Shown: positions 1-9,057 of the stretch, one piece after another
Numbering within the stretch: position 1 is the first letter of the stretch
Layout: each line of letters opens with the position of its first letter
NCBI RefSeq assembly: GCF_003285015.1
Contig: NZ_QMFB01000002.1
Location: 1 to 64,000 of the forward strand
Reading direction: 5' to 3'
DNA: 64,000 bases
From: Paenibacillus contaminans
Lineage (GTDB): Bacteria; Bacillota; Bacilli; Paenibacillales; NBRC-103111
Program-made: the position numbers and the translations under genes
The notes under the pieces: generated by a model
What the model saw: only the letters and a program-made list of their open reading frames with translations
What the model was told of the DNA's origin: nothing
Databases searched by the model: none

Positions 1-3000
1 GGGCCGCGGGCCGCAGGCGCGGCGCTGCGCGTGCGGCGGCGCAGCCCGCGCAGGTGCTGCGGCGCCAGCGCGGCGTCGAGCGGCACCGCCTGCTCGGCGA
101 GCAGCTTCGCCGCGTCATCCTGCTGCTGCAGCTTGGCCGCAACGGCAAGCAGCTTGCCCTTGTCGACCAGCTCCCCGAACTTGCGCCATACCTCGGGGAA
201 CAAAACTACCTCGACCCGTTCGATCCGGTCCTCCAGTTCGATGAAAGCCATCGGCTGGCCTTTCTTCGTGACGATCGTCTTGCAGGAAACGACCATGCCG
301 GCGACGACGACGTCGCTTTCATCGGCCATTTCGGCAAGCTCGTGAATGCCGTCCACCTCGGCTTCCGCAAGCAGCTCCTCATAGGCGTCCAGCGGATGGC
401 CCGACAAAAACATGCCGAGCAGCTCCCGCTCCAGCTCCAGCTGCTGCATCGGCGAAAACGGCCGGATGTCGGGATATTCGATCGTCCAGTTCACTTCCTC
501 GTCGAAGCCGAACAAATGCAGCTGCAGCTCCTCGCGCTCCTTCTTCCACTTGAGCGCCGCTTCGACCGTCTCGTCGAGCATCGCAAGAAGCTGGGCGCGA
601 TGACCCGGAAAAGCGTCCATCGCCCCGCCCTGAATAAGCGATTCGATAACGCGCTTGTTGCAAACGCGTAAATCGACACGCCTGCAAAAATCGAGCAAAT
701 TGTCGAAGGGACGCTCCTGTCTTTCGCGAATAATCGAGTCGATCGCCTGCGTTCCGACATTTTTGATCGCCCCGAGTCCGAAGCGGATAGCCGAAGAACC
801 AGCGTCGGCATGGTAAGGCTCGGCACGCTCCGCCGCCAAAAACCTGCCGTCCGCGCTTCCGGCTTGCGCGTCCTCGTCTTGGCTCAAGCCGCTGCCGGCA
901 GCAGCCGCTTCAATTGAAGCGGGCAAACCGGTTCCCGCATCTTGGCCGGCAGAGGCTCCATTGCCGCCTCCGCCCATTCGTCCTTTGGCAATCGGCGTAA
1001 ACGTGACGCCGCTTTCGTTCACATCCGGCGGCAGCACCGGGATGTTCATGCGGCGGCACTCGTCGACATATTCCGCAACTTTCCGGTGATTTCCCATAAC
1101 CGCTGTCAGCATCGCTGCCATGAATTGTTCGGGATAATGCGTCTTCAGGAATGCGGTTTGGAACGCGAGCACCCCATATGCGGTGGCATGCGCGCGCGGG
1201 AATCCGTAATCGGCGAACCTGACGATCATGTCGTACACCCGGTTCGCTTCCTCCTCCGCATATCCTTCCTTGATGCTGCCGCGAACAAAATGCGCCCGCT
1301 CCTCGTCCAGCACCTCGCGCTTCTTCTTGCTGACCGCGCGCCGCAATAGATCCGCTTCGCCTAGCGAAAATCCCGCCATCTTCGATGCGATCTGCATGAT
1401 CTGCTCCTGATAAACGATTATGCCGTACGTATCCTGCAAAATCGGCTCCAGCGCCATATGCGGATATTCGACGGCGATCTGGCCGTGTTTGCCTTGAATG
1501 TACTTCGGGATAAACTCCATGGGACCCGGCCGGTAAAGCGCAAGGACGGATATGACATCTTCGAATTGGGACGGCCGCAGCTCCTTCAGCACGCGGCGCA
1601 CGCCCGCCGATTCCAATTGGAAGATGCCCGTCGTATCGCCTCGGCACATCAGCTCGTACGTTCGCGGATCGTTAAACGGGATTGCCTGGAAATCGACCGG
1701 CGTTCCCAACTGCTCGCGAATCCATCGCAGCGTTCGCTCGATGATGGACAAGGTGCGCAAGCCGAGAAAGTCCATTTTGAGCAGACCGATCGATTCCAAA
1801 TGCTCCATCGTATACTGGGTCAGCGCCGATTGCTCGGCGCCTTCCTGCAGCGGGACGTACTCCGTCAACGGCTCCCGCGAAATGACGATGCCTGCGGCAT
1901 GCGTCGAAGCGTGCCGCGGCATGCCTTCGACCTTTTCCGACATGGCGAGGAGCTCGGCGGTTTTAGGCTGCTTGTCGCAAAGCGCCTGCAGATCGGGATT
2001 CATCGCTTTCGCTTCAGCGATCGTGATATGGAGATGGTTCGGGATCATTTTGGCCGCCCGGTCCACCTCGTTGTAAGGCATGTTAAGCACTCTTCCTACG
2101 TCGCGGATCGCCGCTTTGGCCGCCATCGTTCCGAACGTGATGATCTGCGCAACATGCTCCTTGCCGTATTTGCGCACGACGTAATCGATCACTTCGTCAC
2201 GGCGTTCGTCGCTGAAATCGATGTCGATATCCGGCATGGTCACCCGCTCAGGGTTCAAGAACCGTTCGAAAAGCAGGTTGTACCGAATCGGATCGACGTC
2301 TGTAATCCTCAGCACGTAAGCGACCAGGCTGCCTGCGGACGAACCGCGTCCCGGGCCGGTTGCAATGCCGTTCTCATGCGCAAACCGGATAAAATCCCAG
2401 ACGATCAGAAAATAATCGGAGAAGCCCATATTCCCGATGACGCTTAGCTCATACTTTAGCCGGCTCTCCAATAGCTCGCGATACGCCGGATCCGGCCATT
2501 CCGGCTGCCCCTCGTAACGGGCCTTAAGCCCCCGAAGGCATAAATCCTCTAGATAGGAACCGGCCGTCATGCCGTCCGGGATCGGTTGAAACTGCGGCAG
2601 GACCGACTTGCCGAAGGTTAATTCCAAACGGCATCGTTCGGCGATAAGCGCGGTATTAGCGATCGCCTCCGGCACATGCGCAAACAAGCGGGCCATCTCT
2701 TCCCCGCTCTTCAGATAAAGCTGCGTCGAGCCGAATTTCAGCCTTTCCTCGTCTTCGACCGTTTTGCCTGTGCCGATGCAAAGCAATATGTCCTGAACCG
2801 CATGGTCTTCGCTATGCACGTAGTGAACGTCGTTCGTGACGGCGAGCGGTATACCGGTTTCGCGGCTCAGCTCGAGCATCGCAAGATTGACTTTCTTCTG
2901 CTCGATCAATCCGTGATCCTGAAGCTCCAGATAAAAGTCTTCGCCGAAAATTTCCTTATTGGCCAGCGCCGCCTTCTTCGCCTCTTCCTTGCGGTCATGC

Positions 3001-3443
3001 AGCAGATGCTGGGATATTTCGCTTCCGAGACAGGAGCTCAAGCAAACGAGCCCCTCCGCGTACCGCGCCAGATGCTCACGGTCGATTCGCGGTTTATAAT
3101 GAAAGCCTTCCAAATGAGCGATCGAGCAAAGCTTCATCAGATTGCGGTAACCGGTCTCATTCTTCGCCAGAAGGATGAGATGGTAGATCGGCTGATCCTG
3201 CCGCGACCCCTTAACGTGCAGAGAACCGCTCGTGAAATACATTTCGCACCCGATGATCGGCCGGATGCCGTTCTTCACGCAAGCTTTATAAAACGGGATG
3301 GCCCCGTACATGACGCCGTGATCCGTTAGAGCCAGCGACTTCATGCCAAGCTCCGCCGCACGCCTCACCATATCCTCAATGCGCGCCGCGCCGTCCAGCA
3401 AGCTGTATTCGCTGTGTACATGCAGATGCACATATTCGCTCAT
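1..3443 (-). CDS. dnaE: DNA polymerase III alpha subunit DnaE, C-terminus beyond window
   Basis: Catalytic subunit of the replicative DNA polymerase III (DnaE class), acting at the replication fork. The reverse strand is open from an ATG at 3443 to the window edge, about 1147 codons, so only the last residues are missing. The N-terminus has the PHP domain (HVHSEYSLLDG, then ALTDHGVMYGA); the palm follows with PDIDIDFSDERRDEVI and the fingers with DFLGLRTLSI and YRPGPMEFIPKYI; a helix-hairpin-helix (FGLGAIKNVG) and an OB-fold region (VVVAGMVVSCKTIVTKKGQPMAF split over the C-terminal part) come last. A Gly/Ala-rich stretch of about 55 residues is inserted just before the helix-hairpin-helix. 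A purine-rich GGGGGG lies 7 bases before the ATG. Family assignment is certain. Confidence 0.97.
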   Translation of the reverse strand, partial: MSEYVHLHVHSEYSLLDGAARIEDMVRRAAELGMKSLALTDHGVMYGAIPFYKACVKNGIRPIIGCEMYFTSGSLHVKGSRQDQPIYHLILLAKNETGYRNLMKLCSIAHLEGFHYKPRIDREHLARYAEGLVCLSSCLGSEISQHLLHDRKEEAKKAALANKEIFGEDFYLELQDHGLIEQKKVNLAMLELSRETGIPLAVTNDVHYVHSEDHAVQDILLCIGTGKTVEDEERLKFGSTQLYLKSGEEMARLFAHVPEAIANTALIAERCRLELTFGKSVLPQFQPIPDGMTAGSYLEDLCLRGLKARYEGQPEWPDPAYRELLESRLKYELSVIGNMGFSDYFLIVWDFIRFAHENGIATGPGRGSSAGSLVAYVLRITDVDPIRYNLLFERFLNPERVTMPDIDIDFSDERRDEVIDYVVRKYGKEHVAQIITFGTMAAKAAIRDVGRVLNMPYNEVDRAAKMIPNHLHITIAEAKAMNPDLQALCDKQPKTAELLAMSEKVEGMPRHASTHAAGIVISREPLTEYVPLQEGAEQSALTQYTMEHLESIGLLKMDFLGLRTLSIIERTLRWIREQLGTPVDFQAIPFNDPRTYELMCRGDTTGIFQLESAGVRRVLKELRPSQFEDVISVLALYRPGPMEFIPKYIQGKHGQIAVEYPHMALEPILQDTYGIIVYQEQIMQIASKMAGFSLGEADLLRRAVSKKKREVLDEERAHFVRGSIKEGYAEEEANRVYDMIVRFADYGFPRAHATAYGVLAFQTAFLKTHYPEQFMAAMLTAVMGNHRKVAEYVDECRRMNIPVLPPDVNESGVTFTPIAKGRMGGGGNGASAGQDAGTGLPASIEAAAAGSGLSQDEDAQAGSADGRFLAAERAEPYHADAGSSAIRFGLGAIKNVGTQAIDSIIRERQERPFDNLLDFCRRVDLRVCNKRVIESLIQGGAMDAFPGHRAQLLAMLDETVEAALKWKKEREELQLHLFGFDEEVNWTIEYPDIRPFSPMQQLELERELLGMFLSGHPLDAYEELLAEAEVDGIHELAEMADESDVVVAGMVVSCKTIVTKKGQPMAFIELEDRIERVEVVLFPEVWRKFGELVDKGKLLAVAAKLQQQDDAAKLLAEQAVPLDAALAPQHLRGLRRRTRSAAPAARG

Positions 3444-3509
3444 GCCCGTTTCCCCCCGCTCTTCTTCCTTCGTCTCGGGCGGCTCGCTCCGCCCCGTTCG
3501 TTTCCCCTC

Positions 3510-3539
3510 ATTATATCACACCGGAACGCACAAGGCGAA
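3510..3539 (-). promoter_or_regulatory. Probable sigma-A promoter of dnaE
   Basis: On the minus strand a perfect TATAAT (3515 to 3510) is preceded, 18 bases upstream, by TTCGCC as a weak -35. It lies 67 bases before the dnaE start. The -35 match is poor, so the call rests mainly on the -10. Confidence 0.4.
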
Positions 3540-3665
3540 CTCACATTCGTATTCCGCAAGAAGCCGGTCATTTTCTTTCCGGCATGCGTCCCTGCGGGCT
3601 CGGCCGCCTTTTTTCGTATCGTTTTTGCTTATAAATGCCAAAATAACGACACATCGGTTTACCGC

Positions 3666-3694
3666 TTGACTATTGCCACGTTCGGGATCATATT
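3666..3694 (+). promoter_or_regulatory. Probable sigma-A promoter of the metallophosphoesterase gene
   Basis: TTGACT (3666-3671), 17 bases, CATATT (3689-3694). Both hexamers are near consensus and the site lies 49 bases before the start codon of the downstream gene. The 299-base gap 3444-3742 holds this promoter and the divergent dnaE promoter and nothing else that I can see. Confidence 0.55.
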
Positions 3695-3742
3695 CCGCTG
3701 CGGACAACGATGCCATGATCTCGAAAACAAGGAGGATGAACG

Positions 3743-4759
3743 ATGAAGCTGCGACAGCTCGTTTCGCTTATTGCGCTTGCCGTTATGTTCATTTATTCTT
3801 TTTCCGGAAATGAAGAGCCGTCGGCCTCCCGGTTAACGATCGGAAACGAAACGCCCGGCGCGCCGGAAAAGCCGCTTCTGGCATTCGCCGTTATAAGCGA
3901 TATTCACATCCAATCCTGGCACATGCCCTCCCACCAAAAGCTGCTCAACGCGCTGAACGATTTGAACGGCATAAAACCGCGAGCGGACGCGCTTGTCGTA
4001 AACGGCGACATGACGAACGGACAGCCTGCCGATTACGCCGTCCTGAACAAATTGTTTGCGGATGCTCCGCATCCCCGCAATCTCTTTTTCTCGATCGGCA
4101 ATCATGAATATTACAAAGCATGGTTTGACTGGAAAGGCGCCTTCGATCGCGGCGGTTTTCCGCATGGCGAAACGGAAGCCGATTCGATCGCTCGTTTTCT
4201 GGCGCTGACCGGAGAACGACAAGTCTATTACGAGAAAACGGTCAACGGCTTTCCTTTTTTGTTTCTCGGCTCGGAGCGGTACCGGCAGTCGGATCCGACG
4301 AACGGCGAAGGCGCTTATTTGACGCCGCAGCAGCTTGATTGGCTGCATACATCCTTGCTTAAGAATAAGAATAACAAACGCATTTTCGTATTTCTCCATC
4401 AGCCGCTGCCGAACACCTTGTCGGGTACGGCGGCTTGCTGCATCCCCGAGCGTGCCGCCATACAGCACGAACGGCTGAAAAACATGCTTGCGCAATATCC
4501 GCAGGCCGTCTTGTTCACCGGTCATACGCACCGGGAGCTGAAGCTTCCCGCAGCCTTCGTCCGCGACAAGTTCGCCATGGTCGGTTCCTCCTCCGTAGCC
4601 GCTCCGCTTACGGATAACGGCAGCGGCGGAGAGCTTGAGCTAACGCCCGATGCCAGCGAAGGTTTGTTTGTGGAAGTATACGACCACAGCGTGCTCATTC
4701 GGGGGCGCGATTTCCGGCATGGCAGCTGGATCCCGGAAGCCAGTTTCGAAATCGATTAG
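3743..4759 (+). CDS. Secreted calcineurin-like metallophosphoesterase
   Basis: Predicted two-metal phosphoesterase, 338 aa, exported or membrane-anchored: residues 4-21 are a hydrophobic signal segment. All the family metal-binding motifs are visible in order: DIH (D53, H55), NGDM (G88-D89), GNHE (119-122), FLH (H219) and GHTH (260-263). The start ATG follows AAGGAGG with 7 bases spacing. It is a single gene between its own promoter and an independent promoter for the next gene. The substrate cannot be read from the sequence; the family includes phosphodiesterases, nucleotidases and phosphatases. Nothing suggests truncation. Confidence 0.88.
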   Translation: MKLRQLVSLIALAVMFIYSFSGNEEPSASRLTIGNETPGAPEKPLLAFAVISDIHIQSWHMPSHQKLLNALNDLNGIKPRADALVVNGDMTNGQPADYAVLNKLFADAPHPRNLFFSIGNHEYYKAWFDWKGAFDRGGFPHGETEADSIARFLALTGERQVYYEKTVNGFPFLFLGSERYRQSDPTNGEGAYLTPQQLDWLHTSLLKNKNNKRIFVFLHQPLPNTLSGTAACCIPERAAIQHERLKNMLAQYPQAVLFTGHTHRELKLPAAFVRDKFAMVGSSSVAAPLTDNGSGGELELTPDASEGLFVEVYDHSVLIRGRDFRHGSWIPEASFEID

Positions 4760-4850
4760 CTGCGCGGAGCGATTGTGAGAACGGCATGTCGTACGCAGCC
4801 GAATTCGGTTCAGAAGGTGAAATACACCCTTTTTTCCACCGATCCTTCGC

Positions 4851-4880
4851 TTTACGGCTTTGCTTATCCCTGCATATAAT
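4851..4880 (+). promoter_or_regulatory. Probable sigma-A promoter of the EamA transporter gene
   Basis: A perfect TATAAT at 4875-4880 has TTTACG at 4851-4856, 18 bases upstream. Transcription would begin near 4887, which excludes the upstream ATG at 4786 as start and supports the TTG at 4921. Confidence 0.6.
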
Positions 4881-4920
4881 GGGTAAAGCTCTGCACCTGA
4901 GGCGAAAGGAATCGATCGAT

Positions 4921-5832
4921 TTGTCTAACCGCATAGTCATGCTGCGCTTGCTCGAGGTTTCCCTGTTATGGGGATGCAACTATGTAGCGAGCGCTTATTT
5001 ATTGAGAGATTTCTCTCCAATTTTTTTGTCGTATTCGCGTCTGGTGCTAACATCGGTATTTTTGCTTTCCATAGCGATGATCAGCCGGAAAATGAGACGG
5101 CCCACCAAGCAAGAATGGTATATCCTGCTGTTCGCCGGTCTGTTCGGCACGCTTTTCAATCAATTCTTTTATTTTATCGGACTGCAATATTCCACGGCGG
5201 GCAACGCCTCGCTTATTATCGCGCTGTCGCCTGTCGCGACGACGTTCCTCGCCCGCATGTTTCTCGGCGAATCGCTTACGGTTCAAAAGCTGTCGGGCGC
5301 CGGAATCGCCTTGTTCGGCGTCGTTTTGATCGTGCTGTTCAGCGGAAAGTCGCTTGGCGTCTCGAAAGGAGATCTCCTGCTGCTTGCGGCCATGCTGGCC
5401 TTGTCCGTCAGCCTTTTGTTCATCCGCAAGCTTACGGTGACGATGCCTTCCTACGACATTACGATATTGGCTACGGTGATCGGGACGGTGCTGATGACGC
5501 CGGCGGCGGTCTGGGAAGCGAGCCAAGGGCATCTGCATATGAGCCTTCATCTTTCCACTTGGCTCATTCTCGCTTGCGTAGCGATATTCGGTCAAGGGTT
5601 GGCCGGCTTCTGGTGGAATCAGGGCATCTCGGCGGTCGGAGCGTCTACGAGCTCCATGTTCATGAATATTCCGCCATTCGTGGCCATCATCGTCGCTTAT
5701 TTCGTTCTCGGCGACTCCATTACGCTTTCGCAGCTGGCCGGAGGCGCATTGATTTTGATCGGGGTTGCCGTTTCCAACCGGAGAATGCAGGCTCAAGCCC
5801 CCTTGCAGACCGCTCACGCTCAGGCCAAATAA
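4921..5832 (+). CDS. EamA/DMT-superfamily transporter
   Basis: Inner-membrane permease of the drug/metabolite transporter superfamily, about 303 aa with ten hydrophobic helices arranged as two EamA repeats (for example LLWGCNYVASAYLLRDFSPIF at the first helix, and the second repeat beginning around GDLLLLAAMLALSVSLLFIRK). The reading frame is open from 4786, but the chosen start is TTG 4921: it is preceded by AGGCGAAAGGA at the right distance, lies downstream of the promoter at 4851-4880, and gives the usual family length and an N-terminus that starts just before helix 1. The substrate is unknown; relatives export amino acids, metabolites or drugs. A strong terminator follows. Confidence 0.87.
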   Translation: MSNRIVMLRLLEVSLLWGCNYVASAYLLRDFSPIFLSYSRLVLTSVFLLSIAMISRKMRRPTKQEWYILLFAGLFGTLFNQFFYFIGLQYSTAGNASLIIALSPVATTFLARMFLGESLTVQKLSGAGIALFGVVLIVLFSGKSLGVSKGDLLLLAAMLALSVSLLFIRKLTVTMPSYDITILATVIGTVLMTPAAVWEASQGHLHMSLHLSTWLILACVAIFGQGLAGFWWNQGISAVGASTSSMFMNIPPFVAIIVAYFVLGDSITLSQLAGGALILIGVAVSNRRMQAQAPLQTAHAQAK

Positions 5833-5927
5833 TGAAGCGGCATCTTATAAATGGAGCTCCGCCTAATATATTGCCATTATTGTATTCCTGCTCTGCTTGT
5901 ATACGACCCGCCTAACGAGATTGCACA

Positions 5928-5975
5928 GAAGCTTTCATTTCCACTTTTGCCGTGGGGTTGGAAGCTTCTTTTTTT
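5928..5975 (+). terminator. Rho-independent terminator after the EamA gene
   Basis: GAAGCTT (5928-5934) pairs with AAGCTTC (5962-5968); the stem extends inward through CCAC/GTGG with G-U pairs, and is followed by seven T. The rest of the 325-base gap 5833-6157 has no recognisable gene; the leader of ytrH falls in its last part. Confidence 0.8.
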
Positions 5976-6157
5976 AATATGGCGACAAAGTCAGCGGGAA
6001 AATGTACAGTTGGCCGGATGGATTAAGGCTATCCACTCTAATCGTAGTTGTGTTTTCTTCTAAACTCGCATAAAAAAAACGCCTATCGCTTCTATCAACT
6101 CTCCCTCTTACATATAGATGTAAGGAAAAGGACAAACCTTTGCGAGGAGCGGGGAAA

Positions 6158-6499
6158 ATGGGGAATATAGCCGATTTTTTAGAGAAAATGACGATGGATT
6201 TCTTCATCGCCTTCGGGATCGTGCTCGGCGGCAGCATGCTGGGCGGAATCGGCGCGGTGCTTATTCTGCAGTCGCCGGAGGTATGGATGATGCGTATTGC
6301 CGGCAGCATTAAAATATGGGCGATGGTCGCCGCGGTAGGCGGTACGATCGACCCGCTTCGGGTTATTGAAAGCAATATTGCGGAAGGCTACATGTCGCCC
6401 GCCGTCAAACAAATATTGTATTTTATCAGCGCGTTTATCGGCGCCCACGCCGGATTTTCGATCATCGAATGGATATGCAAAGGCGGGGCGGACTCGTGA
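6158..6499 (+). CDS. ytrH: Sporulation membrane protein YtrH
   Basis: Small integral membrane protein of the mother cell in sporulation; in Bacillus subtilis the ytrH/ytrI operon lies beside dnaE and its loss affects sporulation. The 113 aa show three hydrophobic segments (FFIAFGIVLGGSMLGGIGAVL, IWAMVAAVGGTIDPL, ILYFISAFIGAHAGFSIIEW), matching the family in length and sequence. The chosen start ATG 6158 (MGNIADF) follows GGAGCGGGGAAA; the frame is open from 6140 but that region covers the ribosome site. The stop overlaps the GTG of ytrI (GTGA), so the two are translationally coupled. Confidence 0.9.
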   Translation: MGNIADFLEKMTMDFFIAFGIVLGGSMLGGIGAVLILQSPEVWMMRIAGSIKIWAMVAAVGGTIDPLRVIESNIAEGYMSPAVKQILYFISAFIGAHAGFSIIEWICKGGADS

Positions 6500-6990
6500 G
6501 AATTCCGGCATTCAACCGTTACCGCAGAGGACTGGCCGGCTTCGGCTTGTTCTTGTCAGGCATGGTCATCGGCAGCGCCGTATACATGAGCATGCATCAG
6601 CACAGCTACAGCATCGTGCATGAGGAGAAGGAGCGGCTCAAGAACGAGAACAAGAATCTAAAGGAAGATTTGTCCAAAATGAATACCGTCAAAAACCGGC
6701 AAGCATATATTTCATTAATCAGCGTCGATTTGGAAACAGACTCCAAACATCCGATCGATCCTAAATCGGAAAGCGAAATCGTCAAAGCCGTGAAAACCGA
6801 TCTCGAGGCGCTGCGCGGAAAGCCGGTGGCCCGCGTCAAGGAAGACCTGCAGCTTTTCCGAAAATTGATCGACAACAAGGTGTACGTCGATATTTTCGAC
6901 AGGGACTACGTTGTTAACGTAAAGTCCGTAGTGGTCATCCAATCCGAGCTGATTTTTTATATAACCGCCAAAGAACCGATTCGAAATTGA
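6496..6990 (+). CDS. ytrI: Sporulation membrane protein YtrI
   Basis: Partner of YtrH, 164 aa. After a short basic N-terminus (RIPAFNRYRRG) comes one transmembrane helix (GFGLFLSGMVIGSAVYMSM), then a predicted coiled coil (HEEKERLKNENKNLKEDLSKM) and a soluble C-terminal domain that ends in VVVIQSELIFYITAKEPIRN. The start is taken as GTG 6496, which overlaps the ytrH stop as GTGA; an ATG at 6469 lies inside ytrH and lacks a ribosome site. Topology suggests a membrane protein with most of its mass on one side of the forespore or mother-cell membrane; the molecular role is not known. Confidence 0.88.
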   Translation: MRIPAFNRYRRGLAGFGLFLSGMVIGSAVYMSMHQHSYSIVHEEKERLKNENKNLKEDLSKMNTVKNRQAYISLISVDLETDSKHPIDPKSESEIVKAVKTDLEALRGKPVARVKEDLQLFRKLIDNKVYVDIFDRDYVVNVKSVVVIQSELIFYITAKEPIRN

Positions 6991-7046
6991 TTTTCGACGG
7001 GAAAATCGGTACAGTTAGAGAAAAATAGCAAAGGATGATCGGCTTC

Positions 7047-7340
7047 ATGGCATGGTATCAATATGCATTAACGGTCTTAATCGTAGCCTCGCTTGGCTTC
7101 TCGGTATTTTACAGCTTCCGCTACCGGCTGCACAAAGAACCGCAAGCAAGAGGTCTTTATGCAGCTCGGATGAACATATCGATGGGTATGCTGCTTATTT
7201 TGCTGTCGCTCGTGCAGTTGTTCCAGTTCGAAATGAATACCGTCAGGCTTGTCATCGGAGCGCTGCTGCTTCTGCTCGGGTTGTTCAACCTGTTCGCCGG
7301 CCTGCGCAACCACAGCCGTTTCCGTTTCCAGCAGAGATAG
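7047..7340 (+). CDS. ytpI: YtpI-family membrane protein
   Basis: Small membrane protein of about 97 aa with three hydrophobic helices (YQYALTVLIVASLGFSVFYSF, ISMGMLLILLSLVQLFQF, LVIGALLLLLGLFNLFAGLRNH). Function unknown; the family is recognised mainly by sequence and by its fixed position between ytrH/ytrI and ytoI. Start ATG 7047 has AAAGGAT ten bases upstream; an ATG at 7035 overlaps that site and is less likely. The B. subtilis cluster has nrnA (ytqI) between ytpI and ytrI; no nrnA is present here. Confidence 0.78.
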   Translation: MAWYQYALTVLIVASLGFSVFYSFRYRLHKEPQARGLYAARMNISMGMLLILLSLVQLFQFEMNTVRLVIGALLLLLGLFNLFAGLRNHSRFRFQQR

Positions 7341-7463
7341 CGCAATTTAGCAGCAGCGTAAAAACGGTCGACTCAGCCAAGAGCCTTTGCATACTTGCGC
7401 TAACGAGCAACTCTTGAAATACCTACGATTCCAGCATCAGCACGCGTCACCCTAACGAACCGG

Positions 7464-8810
7464 CTAGGACTGGTCGAAAACCTGCGCTGTCATCATAGCC
7501 TTGGCGACAAGCGCGCTGTCATGATAAATTTCAACGTCGATTTTGCCGTATTTGCGGCTGATTTCGATAATGTCGGCACGAATCTCGACTTCCCGCTCCA
7601 GCTGCACCGGACGCAGGAAATAAGTGGACATGTTGTCCATCACGAGGTTCATGTCGCTTTTTTTATATCCCTGAACGACGCTGTATGCGGCTTGCGTCAT
7701 GAGCGTCATCAGCACGCCCGGCGATACCGATCCCAGGTGGTTGGTCATTTGCGGCGTAATTTGACCGCGGAAAATGCGTTTGCCCTGCTCGTCCGTCTCC
7801 TCCTCGAAGCCGGCCCATATCAAATCCTCGAACGTCTCCCCGATCTGCGGCTGACGCTGAATATACTGCATCACTTTAAGCACGTCGTTCCGGCTGATGA
7901 CGCCGACGATTTTGCGGTTGTTGTCGACGATCGGGAGCAGCTCGATCCCTTCCCACACCATCAAATGCGCGGCCGAGGCTACTGACGTATGCGCATGCAC
8001 CGTAATCGGATTGCGCGTCATCAGCTTGTCGATCGTTTGCTCAGGCAACGCGCCGACGACATCCTTCGATGTTATCATGCCGATGACCCTGTTCCATTCA
8101 TCCACGACGGGAAACCGGCTGATCCCGATTTCCTGCGCCAGCGTCCTCCATTCCTGCACCGTCTGCGTGCCTTTCAGCGCATGAACGGCCGATTGCGTCG
8201 ATAAAATATCCTCGACGAGCATAATCTTTTTCTTGATCAGCCGGTCGTAGATCGCGCGGTTGATCATCGAGGCGACGGTAAACGTATCATAACTGCTCGA
8301 TATAATCGGCAGGCCGAGCTCGTTTGCCAGCGCTTTGACGTCGCCGCTGGCATCGAATCCCCCGGTAATCAGCACCGCCGCGCCTTGCTCAAGCGCGCAA
8401 ATATGGGCTTTTTCGCGGTTACCGACGATCAGCAGGCTGCCCGCGTCAATATAGCGCAGCATCGCTTCCTGCTCCATCGCGCCGATGACGAATTTATTGA
8501 GCGTTTTGGACAGTCCGTCCGAGCCTCCCAGCACATGGCCGTCCACAATATTGACGACCTCGGCGAACGTCAGCTTATCGATGTTGTTCCGCTGTTTTTT
8601 CTCGACGCGCACGGTTCCGATCCGTTCCTTCGTGCTGACAAGCCCCTGATTTTCCGCCTCTTTGATCGCCCGGTAAGCCGTTCCTTCGCTGACTTCCATC
8701 TCTTTCGCGATTTTGCGGACGGATATTTTGCTGCCGACCTGCAGCCCTTCGATATGCTTCAATATTTGTTCATGCTTCGTAAGCGATTCATGGTTCGTAA
8801 TCGTATCCAT
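7464..8810 (-). CDS. ytoI: YtoI-family regulator: HTH, DRTGG, two CBS and a hotdog domain
   Basis: Multidomain protein of 448 aa. Residues 1-70 form a winged-helix DNA-binding region (VRKIAKEMEVSEGTAYRAIKEAENQGLV); about 78-185 is a DRTGG domain; about 190-310 holds two CBS motifs (for example LMTRNPITVHAHTSVASAAHLMVWEGIELLPIVD), which usually bind adenosyl ligands; about 325-448 is a thioesterase-like hotdog fold (HLGSVSPGVLMTLMTQAAY). The combination and length are those of YtoI. The start ATG 8810 has AGGAAAGG eight bases upstream; the frame continues to 8855 without a ribosome site. A TATAAT lies on the same strand near 8860. It is convergent with ytpI, with no clear shared terminator in the 120-base gap. 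Confidence 0.9.
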   Translation of the reverse strand: MDTITNHESLTKHEQILKHIEGLQVGSKISVRKIAKEMEVSEGTAYRAIKEAENQGLVSTKERIGTVRVEKKQRNNIDKLTFAEVVNIVDGHVLGGSDGLSKTLNKFVIGAMEQEAMLRYIDAGSLLIVGNREKAHICALEQGAAVLITGGFDASGDVKALANELGLPIISSSYDTFTVASMINRAIYDRLIKKKIMLVEDILSTQSAVHALKGTQTVQEWRTLAQEIGISRFPVVDEWNRVIGMITSKDVVGALPEQTIDKLMTRNPITVHAHTSVASAAHLMVWEGIELLPIVDNNRKIVGVISRNDVLKVMQYIQRQPQIGETFEDLIWAGFEEETDEQGKRIFRGQITPQMTNHLGSVSPGVLMTLMTQAAYSVVQGYKKSDMNLVMDNMSTYFLRPVQLEREVEIRADIIEISRKYGKIDVEIYHDSALVAKAMMTAQVFDQS

Positions 8811-8986
8811 CGGAGCAACCTTTCCTCTCAAACAATCTGTACTACTCTGTAACAACTATTATAGTACAATCGATCGTTCATCCGCCAGCTCTCTAACCGC
8901 AATAAACCCAAAAATGTTTGAGATGATCCGCTCAAGCGAATAGAAGAACTGCACTAAGCGTAAGGGTAATCTCCCCAAAACACGCC

Positions 8987-9007
8987 AAAAAGCGGCCTCC
9001 AGGCCGC
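8987..9007 (-). terminator. Rho-independent terminator after the small membrane gene
   Basis: GCGGCCT and AGGCCGC form a tight hairpin (8992-9007) followed on the minus strand by five T (A run 8987-8991). It lies 50 bases after the gene that ends at 9058. Confidence 0.8.
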
Positions 9008-9057
9008 CAGGCTTGTCTGGCATTCGTCAAACCTGCCGCATTCCGCCGCCCGCTCCC

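Noticed and set aside
31..2447. Plus-strand ORFs (for example 205 and 329 codons)
   Set aside because: They are antisense to dnaE, whose frame is continuous and unmistakable.
6061..6135. Sigma-E-like promoter before ytrH (CATATAGAT)
   Set aside because: The -10 is one base off the CATAnnnT pattern and no -35 is visible, though sigma-E control is expected from B. subtilis.
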